A DNA stretch of 50,712 bases from Fimihabitans intestinipullorum (GCA_018714965.1 DVML01000010.1:1-50712); one strand, 5' to 3'; numbered from the stretch's first letter, positions 1 to 8,052 are shown. Notes: generated by a model from the letters alone, not told the origin. A program made the numbers and translations.

Positions 1-55
1 AAAATAAAACGAGAAATGGAATGAGGCAAATCGTAATTTTTAATTTATCTTTCAT
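1..55 (-). CDS. 5' end of an exported or membrane protein, cut by the window edge
   Basis: Only the first 18 codons are inside the window. They read MKDKLKITICLIPFLVLF, a basic start followed by a hydrophobic stretch, as in a signal peptide or first membrane segment. The ATG overlaps the TGA of the upstream MBOAT-like gene in an ATGA arrangement, so the two are probably translationally coupled. MBOAT genes are often followed by AlgJ/DltD/SGNH-type partners with this kind of N-terminus, but the visible part is too short to identify the family. Confidence 0.6.
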   Translation of the reverse strand, partial: MKDKLKITICLIPFLVLF

Positions 56-1344
56 ACACTCACCTGCCAAAAATAAACACATAAAAGAGCGAAAAGAAGA
101 ATTGAAATAAGAATCATCAAAATTGTCATGAGACGTGCAACCCATTTATTTTCTATCTTCTTTTTCTTCCATGGAATCGCACATAAAATCGTAACTAGAT
201 AGAATAATCCATATTGTAAGATTTGATATAACGTCATATTTCCTATAAATGGAAGATGTTCTAATCCAATCATTGCTTTTAAATACGTCATACCATCTGC
301 ACCTAATAGGAATAGTGTAACAATACTTACTATTATAAAATAAATTGTATAACGCACCCATCCTGGTCGTTTTTGTACCCATGGAATCGCATCGCAACTA
401 ACAAGGATTCCAAGAATCATACCACCCCAAAGAAATGCGAAACTCGGATACAAACAGAAGGCAAATAAAGCTGTAAGACAAGCAATTGATAGTGCATACT
501 TCCTACTCCAACCATTCTCATATTGAATTGGAATATGTGATAACAACGATGGATAAAAAGCGATCACAAACTTGTGAAGTGGCTGTAAGAAACCGACCGG
601 ACTCTTCTCTTTTTTCAATTCTAATCCTGCCATCATCCATAGTCCATCCGATAGTTGGCGAAGACCGATCCAAATATGATAACAAGAGAGAACGAGAAGT
701 GGTAAAAAGACCCATAACGTGAAAACAGATTGCTCCATCATATGAGAAATCAAATATCGTACGATCTTGATTCCAACCATTCCAAGCAATATCGCACGAC
801 ATATTCCAAAAAAGAAACGCTTTCCTCCATTTTTAAATTGTTCCCATGTCACATCTTTATGATAAAGCCTTTTAAATTTTGAATACTCCATATAACGAGA
901 AATCCAAATACGTGGGAATCCAATCAGATAAAATCCATATAAATCTATTTCTTTTACAGGTGTGATCCGTCCTTGAAAAACATCGATACTATATTTCATT
1001 GCATGCAAGAAGACAAGTAGAAGTGAAATAGAACCTAAGAAAAACTCTTGAAACGCTCCACTTCCCCATAGAATATTCCACAAAACAAAGTATAGTAACA
1101 TCTCCGATAGAAAAATGAGTTCTTTTTTTCTTCGATCGACCCGAATCTGGTATAACCATCTGCTTCCTCCCCACGAAGTTAGAAACATTCCAATCATCAC
1201 AAGGGAAACTACTGGCGAAAGGATAAACCAACAGAGGATACTTCCTAAGAAAAGAATCCAATTTTTTCCTTTTGGAATCCAGCAAGATAGCATATATATC
1301 AAAGGTAAAATACCAAGACAAAGCAAATACATCATCTCAATCAT
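52..1344 (-). CDS. MBOAT-like membrane protein, catalytic His absent
   Basis: The protein has 430 residues and about ten hydrophobic segments. The family resemblance is to AlgI/DltB-type membrane-bound O-acyltransferases: the region around 225-270 aligns with the AlgI stretch from FSGYSD to NFW-RWH, and 297-308 (CLYPSFAFLWGG) sits where AlgI has its WHGASW...LWG motif. The C-terminus (about 340-375) resembles the AlgI tail. The histidines that define MBOAT catalysis are missing: there is no His between 271 and 330 and the RWH motif is gone. It may therefore be an inactive or repurposed acyltransferase fold. The ATG at 1344 follows GGAAGGAAG, and the gene has its own promoter. Its stop overlaps the next gene. 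Confidence 0.6.
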   Translation of the reverse strand: MIEMMYLLCLGILPLIYMLSCWIPKGKNWILFLGSILCWFILSPVVSLVMIGMFLTSWGGSRWLYQIRVDRRKKELIFLSEMLLYFVLWNILWGSGAFQEFFLGSISLLLVFLHAMKYSIDVFQGRITPVKEIDLYGFYLIGFPRIWISRYMEYSKFKRLYHKDVTWEQFKNGGKRFFFGICRAILLGMVGIKIVRYLISHMMEQSVFTLWVFLPLLVLSCYHIWIGLRQLSDGLWMMAGLELKKEKSPVGFLQPLHKFVIAFYPSLLSHIPIQYENGWSRKYALSIACLTALFAFCLYPSFAFLWGGMILGILVSCDAIPWVQKRPGWVRYTIYFIIVSIVTLFLLGADGMTYLKAMIGLEHLPFIGNMTLYQILQYGLFYLVTILCAIPWKKKKIENKWVARLMTILMILISILLFALLCVYFWQVSV

Positions 1345-1374
1345 ACTCTAACTTCCTTCCATGATCTATAGGTT

Positions 1375-1403
1375 ATCGTATCAAACAAAATTATCCTTGT
1401 CAA
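1375..1403 (-). promoter_or_regulatory. Promoter of the MBOAT-like gene
   Basis: TTGACA (1398-1403), 17-bp spacer, TACGAT (1375-1380), read on the minus strand. It lies directly after the terminator of the preceding gene. Confidence 0.6.
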
Positions 1404-1409
1404 TCAAAG

Positions 1410-1435
1410 AAAAGGCAACTTATTCGTCGCCTTTT
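1410..1435 (-). terminator. Rho-independent terminator after the HELDH-motif gene
   Basis: Ten-bp stem (AAAAGGCGAC/GTTGCCTTTT, one G-T pair) with a six-base loop that contains the stop codon of the gene. An interrupted T tract follows on the minus strand. Confidence 0.7.
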
Positions 1436-2445
1436 TGAAATATAGATCGATATTTTTTTGCAGCCTGCCGAAGATGAGTTACTTCTTCCTGTTTTCCTAC
1501 ACTTCTTAAAAATGTTACGAAGTCCTCTCCATATTTTTCTATCATGTCGTAAAAAAGATAGTCTTCGATGAATAAACGCATGTCCTCTTCAGAATAATCG
1601 ATATCATGATCATCGTTGAATCGTGATAAACAACGATTAGAGATCGCTTTTAAACTCCCCTCTTTCCAATCTTTATCATAGGAAGCTGCATACGGACTTT
1701 CCGCTAATACCTGTGATACTTTCTGGTAAGAGCTCTGAATCGCATGATATTCCTCCGGTAAAAACCGGTAAAGTATTTCTGCTTTATCGATCAATTTAAA
1801 TTGGTTTACAAAACGCATCGATAAAATACTCGCACAAATATCACGTGGTGTATTTTCCTCAAACGGCATTTGGGAAACATAAACATGATCTAATTCATGA
1901 TAAATATACTCTAAATAGTAAATTCCATGTGCATCCTTTTGCCTTAGTATTTTCTGATTGACAGCGATCGCACAACGTTCGTTTTCATAATCGTGAATCA
2001 TCGAAAATACAGCGATTCCCATCTCTGACTGTCCTATAGATTGAGACTCAAATACTGGAACTTCTGGTAATTTTTCTTTTTCACAATTCAAACGCACCAA
2101 CTCTCGAGCCAAATAAATTCTCGTAGATACTTTCACACATGGGAAAATACTTCCTAAAAACATATTCTCTATCAATTTTATCTTTTCATCTAAATTCATT
2201 TTCTGATATCCCGGATGATGATCAAAAATCCACGGTAAATATTTTTGACATGCTAACAAGTCTCTCGGTGATAAATCACTTTTATCCCATAATTGATTTG
2301 TACTACGTAATCGATATACTTTATATTGCTGTAAAAATGATTCTCCCATACTATGATATTGTTTTAATATCTCATTTCTCTTAGAAAGGGGTATGTGGAG
2401 GAGTGCGAGTGCAAATTCAAATTCCTTTTCTAATTCTTCATTCAT
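1420..2445 (-). CDS. Uncharacterised protein with an HExxH (HELDH) motif
   Basis: The protein has 341 residues, with no signal peptide and no membrane segment, so it is probably cytoplasmic. I do not recognise a named family. Residues 183-187 are HELDH, inside a helix-like stretch (YIYHELDHVYV) typical of zinc metallopeptidases, where the two His bind zinc and the Glu activates water. The rest is helical and rich in charged residues, with no obvious third ligand. It follows a 51-codon gene by 10 bp and probably shares its promoter. A second unrelated-looking HExxH protein lies at 20516-21676. A peptidase role is inference from the motif only. Confidence 0.55.
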   Translation of the reverse strand: MNEELEKEFEFALALLHIPLSKRNEILKQYHSMGESFLQQYKVYRLRSTNQLWDKSDLSPRDLLACQKYLPWIFDHHPGYQKMNLDEKIKLIENMFLGSIFPCVKVSTRIYLARELVRLNCEKEKLPEVPVFESQSIGQSEMGIAVFSMIHDYENERCAIAVNQKILRQKDAHGIYYLEYIYHELDHVYVSQMPFEENTPRDICASILSMRFVNQFKLIDKAEILYRFLPEEYHAIQSSYQKVSQVLAESPYAASYDKDWKEGSLKAISNRCLSRFNDDHDIDYSEEDMRLFIEDYLFYDMIEKYGEDFVTFLRSVGKQEEVTHLRQAAKKYRSIFQKGDE

Positions 2446-2455
2446 CGATCATAAC

Positions 2456-2611
2456 CTACTTTTGACTTTCGCAAATCTTACGAAATTCCTTTACCTTTTC
2501 TTTATATTGTCTCATAATAAGATCGATAATTTGATTCCTAATTTCTAAGTGTGATGATAGTAAATCATATCCAATTTCCATTTCCAATCTTATTTGTTTT
2601 TCTGTTATCAT
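2456..2611 (-). CDS. Small protein of 51 residues
   Basis: The ATG at 2611 follows a good ribosome binding site (GAAGGG, six bases away), and a promoter lies just upstream. The product is charged and helical, starting MITEKQIRLEMEIG and ending RKICESQK, with no membrane segment or signal peptide. It ends 10 bp before the HELDH-motif gene, so the two are probably co-transcribed and may act together. No family is recognised; promoter, ribosome binding site and position are the evidence that it is real. Confidence 0.55.
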   Translation of the reverse strand: MITEKQIRLEMEIGYDLLSSHLEIRNQIIDLIMRQYKEKVKEFRKICESQK

Positions 2612-2641
2612 TGCTATCCCTTCTTTTATACACGCTATGAT

Positions 2642-2669
2642 ATTTTATCACAACTCGATGAATTGTCAA
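2642..2669 (-). promoter_or_regulatory. Promoter of the small-protein/HELDH operon
   Basis: TTGACA (2664-2669), 16-bp spacer, TAAAAT (2642-2647) on the minus strand, about 30 bp before the start of the 51-residue gene. Confidence 0.6.
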
Positions 2670-2676
2670 ATCAAAA

Positions 2677-2698
2677 GCACATTGAAAACTCAATGTGC
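2677..2698 (-). terminator. Rho-independent terminator after tig
   Basis: Perfect nine-bp stem GCACATTGA/TCAATGTGC with a four-base loop, followed on the minus strand by TTTTGATTTG. It starts a few bases after the tig stop codon. Confidence 0.75.
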
Positions 2699-2704
2699 CT
2701 TCTT

Positions 2705-3958
2705 TTATTTATCGTTGTTTTCCTTTAACACTTCAATTGCTTTACGCATCTTTTGATCGTACTTAATCATATCGAGTCCACCAAACATCTTCAAGAATTC
2801 ATCTTTTTCCATCTGATATTTTTCTGCTAATTTTTGAGCTTCCTCTTCAGCTTCTTTATCAGTGATATCGATCTTTTCAGCTTTTGCTACTTCTTCTAGC
2901 ATGAAGCGAGACAATACTCTCTTTTCTGCTTCTTCGTGCATTTGATCGCGAAGTGCTTGTTCGTCAGAATTTGTGAACTGGTAGAATTGTTCTAATGTCA
3001 ATCCTTGCATTCTTAAATTTTCTTCATATTGACAAAGCATACGATCGATTTCATCGTGAATCATAACATGTGGTACATCCACTTCGATTTGTTTGATTGC
3101 TGCTTCGATTAAATCATCGATAAATTTATTTTCAACATTTGCCTCTTTACGAGTTTTAATCATATCTTTTACTGTTGCTTCTAACGTCTCTTTAGAATTA
3201 ACTCCTTCTAATTCTAAGTCAGCATAGAACTCTTCTCCTAATTCAGGAATAACAGTTGTTTTAACATCGTTTACTTTTACTTTAAACGTTACTTCTTTTC
3301 CTTTTAAATCTTCTGCATGGTAATCTTTTGGGAACGTTACTTTAATCTCTTTTTCGTCTCCCTTTTTCATACCTACAAGTTGTTCTTCAAATCCAGGAAT
3401 AAATGTTCCACTTCCGATTTTTAAAGAGTAGTTTTCTCCTTTTCCACCATCGAATGCAACTCCATCTTTGAATCCTTCAAAATCGATCACAGCAGTATCT
3501 CCGTCTTCTACTGTCTCATTTTCTTTATTCATCGTTTCTGCATAACGGCTACGCATTTCATCGATTGCGTGGTTGATCTCCTCTTTCGTTACCTTTGCTG
3601 ATTCTTTCTTAACTTTTAATCCTTTGTATTTTTTCAATTTTACTTCTGGACGTGTCGTTAAAGTGAAATTGAATGTAACACCTTTCTCATCGATACTTTT
3701 AAGTGCGATCTCTGGTTGTGCTACCAATTCAACATCTTTATTTTCATTTAACATTTGTTCATAGGCATCGTTTAATACTGCATCAGCTGCATCCATGTAA
3801 AGAGATTCTTTCCCATATTTTTTCAAGAATACTTCTTTTGGTGCATGTCCTGGACGAAAACCATCAATCTTAGCTTTTTTATTTGCTTTTTTAAATGCTT
3901 TATCTAATGCGTCTTCCCATTTTTTACCGTCAATTTTAATTTCAATTTGTTTTTCCAT
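2705..3958 (-). CDS. tig: Trigger factor, ribosome-associated chaperone and prolyl isomerase
   Basis: Trigger factor binds the large ribosomal subunit at the tunnel exit and shields nascent chains. The 417 residues show the usual order: an N-terminal ribosome-binding domain with the GFRPGHAPKE form of the signature loop (about 33-42), a central FKBP-type isomerase domain (about 140-235, VEDGDTAVIDFEG onward), and a long helical C-terminal domain. The ATG follows AAAGGATG. Length is slightly below the roughly 430 of B. subtilis. It has its own promoter and terminator and is a monocistronic unit downstream of greA. Confidence 0.97.
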   Translation of the reverse strand: MEKQIEIKIDGKKWEDALDKAFKKANKKAKIDGFRPGHAPKEVFLKKYGKESLYMDAADAVLNDAYEQMLNENKDVELVAQPEIALKSIDEKGVTFNFTLTTRPEVKLKKYKGLKVKKESAKVTKEEINHAIDEMRSRYAETMNKENETVEDGDTAVIDFEGFKDGVAFDGGKGENYSLKIGSGTFIPGFEEQLVGMKKGDEKEIKVTFPKDYHAEDLKGKEVTFKVKVNDVKTTVIPELGEEFYADLELEGVNSKETLEATVKDMIKTRKEANVENKFIDDLIEAAIKQIEVDVPHVMIHDEIDRMLCQYEENLRMQGLTLEQFYQFTNSDEQALRDQMHEEAEKRVLSRFMLEEVAKAEKIDITDKEAEEEAQKLAEKYQMEKDEFLKMFGGLDMIKYDQKMRKAIEVLKENNDK

Positions 3959-3984
3959 ATTAACATCCTTTCAAATACCCTTAT

Positions 3985-4013
3985 AGTATATACTAAAATT
4001 CCCACTTTGACAA
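3985..4013 (-). promoter_or_regulatory. Promoter of tig
   Basis: TTGTCA (4008-4013), 17-bp spacer, TATACT (3985-3990) on the minus strand. Confidence 0.65.
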
Positions 4014-4031
4014 GCCTTGGCCTGTAAAAAA

Positions 4032-4071
4032 AGTACCTGGAAAAGGCATTGGTTTGCTTTTCTTAGGTACT
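4032..4071 (-). terminator. Rho-independent terminator after greA
   Basis: Long imperfect stem with outer arms AGTACCT/AGGTACT and an inner AAAAG-rich section, followed on the minus strand by seven T. It overlaps the greA stop codon. Confidence 0.85.
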
Positions 4072-4540
4072 ATTTAATATCCATAATTTCTACGTCGTAC
4101 GTTCCACTTGGACTTTCCACTGTAACGACATCTCCAACTTTTTTATTCATAATTGCTTGAGCAATTGGAGACTCGTTTGAAATCTTATTCATGAATGGAT
4201 CTACTTCTTTACTTCCTACGATAGAATAATCTTCCGTATCTCCATCTTCTACATATTTCAAAGTTACAGTTGTTCCGATCGTCACTTTTGAAGTGTCTAC
4301 CTTAGTTACCACGACAGCATGCTCGATCATCTTTTCTAGCTCTTTGATCTTCGCTTCGACCATAGCTTGTTCGTTACGTGCTGCATCATACTCTGCATTT
4401 TCACTTAAATCTCCTAATGCACGTGCCTCTTTTAAAGCTTCGATCACTTCAGGACGTTTCTCTAATTTTAAATAATCTAATTCTTTTTTAATATCATCTA
4501 ATCCTTGTTGTGTTAAATAAACTTCTTTTGTATTTGACAT
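4070..4540 (-). CDS. greA: Transcript cleavage factor GreA
   Basis: GreA enters the secondary channel of RNA polymerase and stimulates cleavage of backtracked transcripts. The 156 residues contain an N-terminal coiled coil with the conserved acidic tip (ARALGDLSENAEYDAARNEQ, about 40-60) and a C-terminal FKBP-like domain with the SPIAQAIMNKKVGD signature. Length is standard. The ATG follows GAGGTGG. In B. subtilis greA closes the yrr cluster after udk; here udk is absent and greA sits directly after trhP2, but with its own promoter. Confidence 0.97.
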   Translation of the reverse strand: MSNTKEVYLTQQGLDDIKKELDYLKLEKRPEVIEALKEARALGDLSENAEYDAARNEQAMVEAKIKELEKMIEHAVVVTKVDTSKVTIGTTVTLKYVEDGDTEDYSIVGSKEVDPFMNKISNESPIAQAIMNKKVGDVVTVESPSGTYDVEIMDIK

Positions 4541-4586
4541 AATCTATTCCACCTCACTATGTTATTTATTTCATGAAACCTACAAA

Positions 4587-4615
4587 ATAATACTACGAAA
4601 TAATTGTTTTGTCAA
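4587..4615 (-). promoter_or_regulatory. Promoter of greA
   Basis: TTGACA (4610-4615), 17-bp spacer, TATTAT (4587-4592) on the minus strand, in the 99-bp gap between trhP2 and greA. No terminator hairpin is visible in that gap, so readthrough from trhP2 is possible. Confidence 0.65.
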
Positions 4616-4639
4616 CTTAAAATTTTCATTACCATCAGT

Positions 4640-5848
4640 CTATGTATCAAACGAACGATTTATGCGCATCATTGACCATTTTTCCACTTCTTTTGGAACT
4701 TTGACATAAACCTTCTGCTGAGGATGATTTACGATTTCCAATGGGTTTTGATCTTCATCTAAGATTTCTTCAATCGTAAAGGAAATTGTCTCTTTCGTCG
4801 GTCCAAAAATCTCGACACGATCGCCTTTTTTGAAAAAGTTTCTCTCTTCTAGAAAAACGTATCCAGTTTCTTTATTATAATCTAAAACAACTCCTAGGAA
4901 ATCTTGATTTGATAGTTCGATACGACCATTATAATACTGTGTGTTCACACCTTCACTCCCATCGAAAAATTGAACAGTCGATTCACGGTTCGCACAATTG
5001 GTCAAAACTCTTTCGTACGCTTTATTATATGCATAGTGCCCTTTCGCGTTCCAATATTCATCAATCGCACGACGATAGATATTTACGATCGTCGCAATAT
5101 AATAAATAGAGCGCATGCGACCTTCTATTTTAAATGATGTAATGTCCAGGTCTATCATCTGATCCAATACTTTTAACATCGATAAATCTTTCGTACAGAA
5201 AGTAAAAGGCTTTTCTCCTTTTAAAGGTTGATCTTCGTTATCGTACAAGTCGAAATCCCAACGGCAAATTTGACTACATCCGCCACGGTTAGAATCTCGC
5301 ATCGTTAAAAAATTCGATAATACACAGCGCCCACTATAAGAAGCACACATTGCACCATGGATAAAACATTCAAGTTCGATATCCACGTGATTTCGAATCT
5401 CTCTAATATCTTCCTCGGATGCCTCTCTACCTAGTACGACACGTGTGACCCCTTCGTCTTTCCAAAATTGAACTGCCTCGTAATTTAATGTAGACTGCTG
5501 TGTTGATAAGTGAATTTCAAGACCTATTTCTCTAGCAACCGAAATCATTCCGGGATCACTAATAATAATAGCATCGACATCGCATTCTTTTAATGCTTTT
5601 AAATACGTACGTAATTCTTGTACCTCTCTATTATGCATGACAATATTGACAGTAACATAAACTTTTCTCTGATGAGAATGAGCAAACTTAACCCCTTCTT
5701 TGATCTCGGACAAAGAGAAATTATTCGCATTCGCACGAAGGCCAAATGCCGGCCCTCCAATATAAACAGCATCTGCCCCATATAAGATCGCTATTTTAAG
5801 ACGTTCTAAATCTCCTGCTGGTGCTAATAACTCTGGTTTATTTTTCAT
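4640..5848 (-). CDS. trhP2: U32-family tRNA hydroxylation protein TrhP2
   Basis: U32-family proteins annotated as peptidases include TrhP (YegQ/RlhA relatives, B. subtilis YrrO), which hydroxylates U34 of certain tRNAs using prephenate. The 402 residues start KPELLAPAGDLERLKIAILYGADAVYIGG, the family's TIM-barrel opening. The U32 signature ECFIHGAMCASYSGRCVLSN is at about 160-180. Cysteines at C-SQIC (about 191-195) and near the barrel end fit the iron-sulfur cluster known in this family. A C-terminal beta domain follows (about 310-402). It overlaps trhP1 by 11 bp, as in the B. subtilis yrrN-yrrO pair, and the methyltransferase for the product (TrmR) is encoded nearby. Confidence 0.9.
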   Translation of the reverse strand: MKNKPELLAPAGDLERLKIAILYGADAVYIGGPAFGLRANANNFSLSEIKEGVKFAHSHQRKVYVTVNIVMHNREVQELRTYLKALKECDVDAIIISDPGMISVAREIGLEIHLSTQQSTLNYEAVQFWKDEGVTRVVLGREASEEDIREIRNHVDIELECFIHGAMCASYSGRCVLSNFLTMRDSNRGGCSQICRWDFDLYDNEDQPLKGEKPFTFCTKDLSMLKVLDQMIDLDITSFKIEGRMRSIYYIATIVNIYRRAIDEYWNAKGHYAYNKAYERVLTNCANRESTVQFFDGSEGVNTQYYNGRIELSNQDFLGVVLDYNKETGYVFLEERNFFKKGDRVEIFGPTKETISFTIEEILDEDQNPLEIVNHPQQKVYVKVPKEVEKWSMMRINRSFDT

Positions 5849-6719
5849 TTTTCTTCACCCTAAATACCGTCTCTTTATAAAAGAATCCTTTATCGGTATT
5901 TCCTTTCAACATTTGATCCATCTTTTCTTCTTCTAAAAGGACGTTTTCCCTCGTAAGAGAACGATATGATTTTAAAACATCTACCATACATTCTGGCTCA
6001 ATGTGAAATGAATAAAACAAGAAGTAGTCAATATTTTCTTTTTCTAATAAAAGGCTTTCTTCCATACCGTTCAAAATATGAGAAGAATAGACTTGCGTTC
6101 CCATCTCATCGTTGACAATAGGATAAGTATATCCTTCTTTTTTAATTTGATACTGCGTTCCTCTTTCTTCTAATCGAAAGCGATCGATATAATTCTTTAC
6201 CAAGTTTCTTTTTGAAACAAACATCGGAAGATAACCAAAGATAGGAACGATCAACTCCATCTTTGCATGTTTCTTTATCTCTATGATCTCTTCTAATGTA
6301 ATTTCACTCGATAAGCACGCCATTTGAGCACCTTGTTTCGCCCAGAAATTACACGTTTCATAATTCGTCGTCATATGCTCTTGATGCCATACCAACGGTA
6401 GATCAAACCATCCGTTTTTTTTCAGCTTCACAAGAGAAATATCATAGTAAAAAATACCGTCTACTTTTAAAGCTTCACATTCTTTTAACAACTTCTTTAA
6501 AGGTTCTAAATCAGAGGCATGCATGTTTTTATTGAAGGATAAAAAGACCTCTTTCTGCTTCTTTTTTAGCTCTGCAATCATCGGCTTCAGTTCTTCCAAC
6601 GTGTAATAACATTCAAAATTTGTACTGAATCCTTTGACCCCAAATAAGTAACTATCAACGTAGGAAAGTGTCTTCCATACTTCTTTCTCATCTCTAGGTG
6701 CCAACATATATTTTGTCAT
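5838..6719 (-). CDS. trhP1: U32-family tRNA hydroxylation protein TrhP1
   Basis: The partner of TrhP2, equivalent to B. subtilis YrrN. The 293 residues form a shorter, more divergent U32-like barrel without the cysteine-rich signature of TrhP2, as is usual for the YrrN branch. I chose the ATG at 6719 (MTKYMLAPRD) and not the one at 6728: AGAGAGG lies nine bases before the former and directly abuts the latter. The gene is the first of a two-gene unit with trhP2. Its promoter contains a perfect LexA-type operator (6765-6778), so the pair is probably induced by DNA damage, which is unexpected for tRNA modification genes. Confidence 0.85.
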   Translation of the reverse strand: MTKYMLAPRDEKEVWKTLSYVDSYLFGVKGFSTNFECYYTLEELKPMIAELKKKQKEVFLSFNKNMHASDLEPLKKLLKECEALKVDGIFYYDISLVKLKKNGWFDLPLVWHQEHMTTNYETCNFWAKQGAQMACLSSEITLEEIIEIKKHAKMELIVPIFGYLPMFVSKRNLVKNYIDRFRLEERGTQYQIKKEGYTYPIVNDEMGTQVYSSHILNGMEESLLLEKENIDYFLFYSFHIEPECMVDVLKSYRSLTRENVLLEEEKMDQMLKGNTDKGFFYKETVFRVKKNEK

Positions 6720-6753
6720 ATTCCACATCCTCTCTTAGATATTTATCAACATC

Positions 6754-6782
6754 ATTCTACCAAACGAACACACGTTCGTCAA
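6754..6782 (-). promoter_or_regulatory. Promoter of trhP1-trhP2
   Basis: TTGACG (6777-6782), 17-bp spacer, TAGAAT (6754-6759) on the minus strand. The spacer is almost filled by the LexA-type operator described separately. Confidence 0.75.
6765..6778 (-). promoter_or_regulatory. LexA/DinR (SOS) box in the trhP1 promoter
   Basis: CGAACGTGTGTTCG on the minus strand matches every fixed position of the Bacillus LexA consensus CGAACRNRYGTTCG and is flanked to make a longer palindrome (ACGAAC-N4-GTTCGT). It overlaps the -35 box and fills the spacer, the position expected for a repressor that blocks RNA polymerase. It is the only such site I found in the window. Confidence 0.8.
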
Positions 6783-6823
6783 TGTTTTTTTACATTTTCA
6801 TCATTGTACCACATCATATAGAA

Positions 6824-6859
6824 AAAAGCATTTACTCCTTTGTTAAAGTAAATACTTTT
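6824..6859 (-). terminator. Terminator after the lysozyme-like gene
   Basis: Thirteen-bp arms (AAAAGTATTTACT/AGTAAATGCTTTT, one wobble) with a roughly ten-base loop, continuing into a six-T run on the minus strand. It separates the lysozyme-like gene from the trhP promoter. Confidence 0.75.
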
Positions 6860-8052
6860 GTAAATTCTCCCACTTTTTCTTCTACTACTTGTTCAATTCG
6901 AATACTTACAACATCTCGTTCTATTTGCTCTTTCATTTCATTCTGAATATCTGGGAAATCTAATGTAATTACTCCTACATTTTGAACATTACTCACCATT
7001 GGAACTGATGTATTCGACTCAAATACTGTCTCCATATTTCCTAAATTATATAAAAGAAGTCCATTTTCCGTCTGAATGTAAATTGTACTTTTTCCAATAT
7101 AAGATAAAACATGTGAGGCATAATGATGATCACCATATGTAGCTTGTTGCCATCCTGGAACATACTTCTGTGGAGAGTAGTAGATATCTTCTACATATTT
7201 CATCCAACCCAAATCATTATAATTTTCCATGACTTGTTCTGTCGTAACACCTAGCTCAGCAGCATAACTTTCAATTGCGATATCCATCATACCCGTTCCA
7301 TAGTTATATCCCTGCAATGCCATAAATAAATTATAGTGGTAATGCTTTAGAGATTGTTGGAGATAGATTGTCCCCATAGTAATATTTCCCTCTAGATCTT
7401 CTGCTGTTGCCTCACTGACAGTGATCGATTCTGGAACAATCCCTTCCTCTGTATAAGTATTTCCAGTAATCACATATTCTCCATTTTGAAATTTTGTATA
7501 CTCCTGTTGTGTAATTCCATAACCACTTCCCGTATAATTTGGGTTTGATGGGAGATGACCTTCGTGGTCTAAACCACTTTCTTGCTTACAGAGGGCCATC
7601 AATAGTTCTGGATCGATTCCAAATCGCTGCGTTGTCTCGGTCATGATCATGCCTGCCTCTGTCTGCTTAAACTCATTCATCGCATTTTCATCATAGCGAG
7701 ACCCCACTTTGATCTCTCCCTCATTATATTCTGTCTTTAACGTATTCTTAGGAGCAACTGGTTCTACAACTGCGATAATCCCTTTCTCGACATCTCCATA
7801 ACTTAAAATTTCTTCGATATTTGAAGCTACGACATTTTTAACAGTTTCTACATCCATTTGATAGAATGTTGCTACTTTTGTAAGGTAAGCATCCAGTGAT
7901 TTATGTTCATGCCCATTTTCTTTAGGCTCCTCGTCTTCTAACTCCGTCTCCATTGCATACACTATTTGGTCACTCATCGTATAAAGAGCAATTGGAGTTG
8001 TGTACACAAACGACAAAAATGCTAATAATCTCGCTTTATCTTTTGCTTTCAT
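6832..8052 (-). CDS. Secreted lysozyme-like/lytic transglycosylase protein
   Basis: Probably cleaves peptidoglycan glycan strands outside the membrane. The N-terminus (1-33) is a basic start plus a hydrophobic stretch, a signal peptide or anchor. The catalytic domain starts near 126; E158 in ALCKQESGLD fits the catalytic Glu of SLT/lysozyme-like domains, followed by GSGYGITQQE and ALQGYNYGTG, the usual substrate-groove motifs of the CwlT-type lysozyme family. A C-terminal region from about 330 is unassigned. Total 406 residues; ATG after AAAGGAGG. It has its own promoter and terminator and sits inside what is otherwise the conserved trmR-trhP order. Confidence 0.8.
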   Translation of the reverse strand: MKAKDKARLLAFLSFVYTTPIALYTMSDQIVYAMETELEDEEPKENGHEHKSLDAYLTKVATFYQMDVETVKNVVASNIEEILSYGDVEKGIIAVVEPVAPKNTLKTEYNEGEIKVGSRYDENAMNEFKQTEAGMIMTETTQRFGIDPELLMALCKQESGLDHEGHLPSNPNYTGSGYGITQQEYTKFQNGEYVITGNTYTEEGIVPESITVSEATAEDLEGNITMGTIYLQQSLKHYHYNLFMALQGYNYGTGMMDIAIESYAAELGVTTEQVMENYNDLGWMKYVEDIYYSPQKYVPGWQQATYGDHHYASHVLSYIGKSTIYIQTENGLLLYNLGNMETVFESNTSVPMVSNVQNVGVITLDFPDIQNEMKEQIERDVVSIRIEQVVEEKVGEFTKVFTLTKE

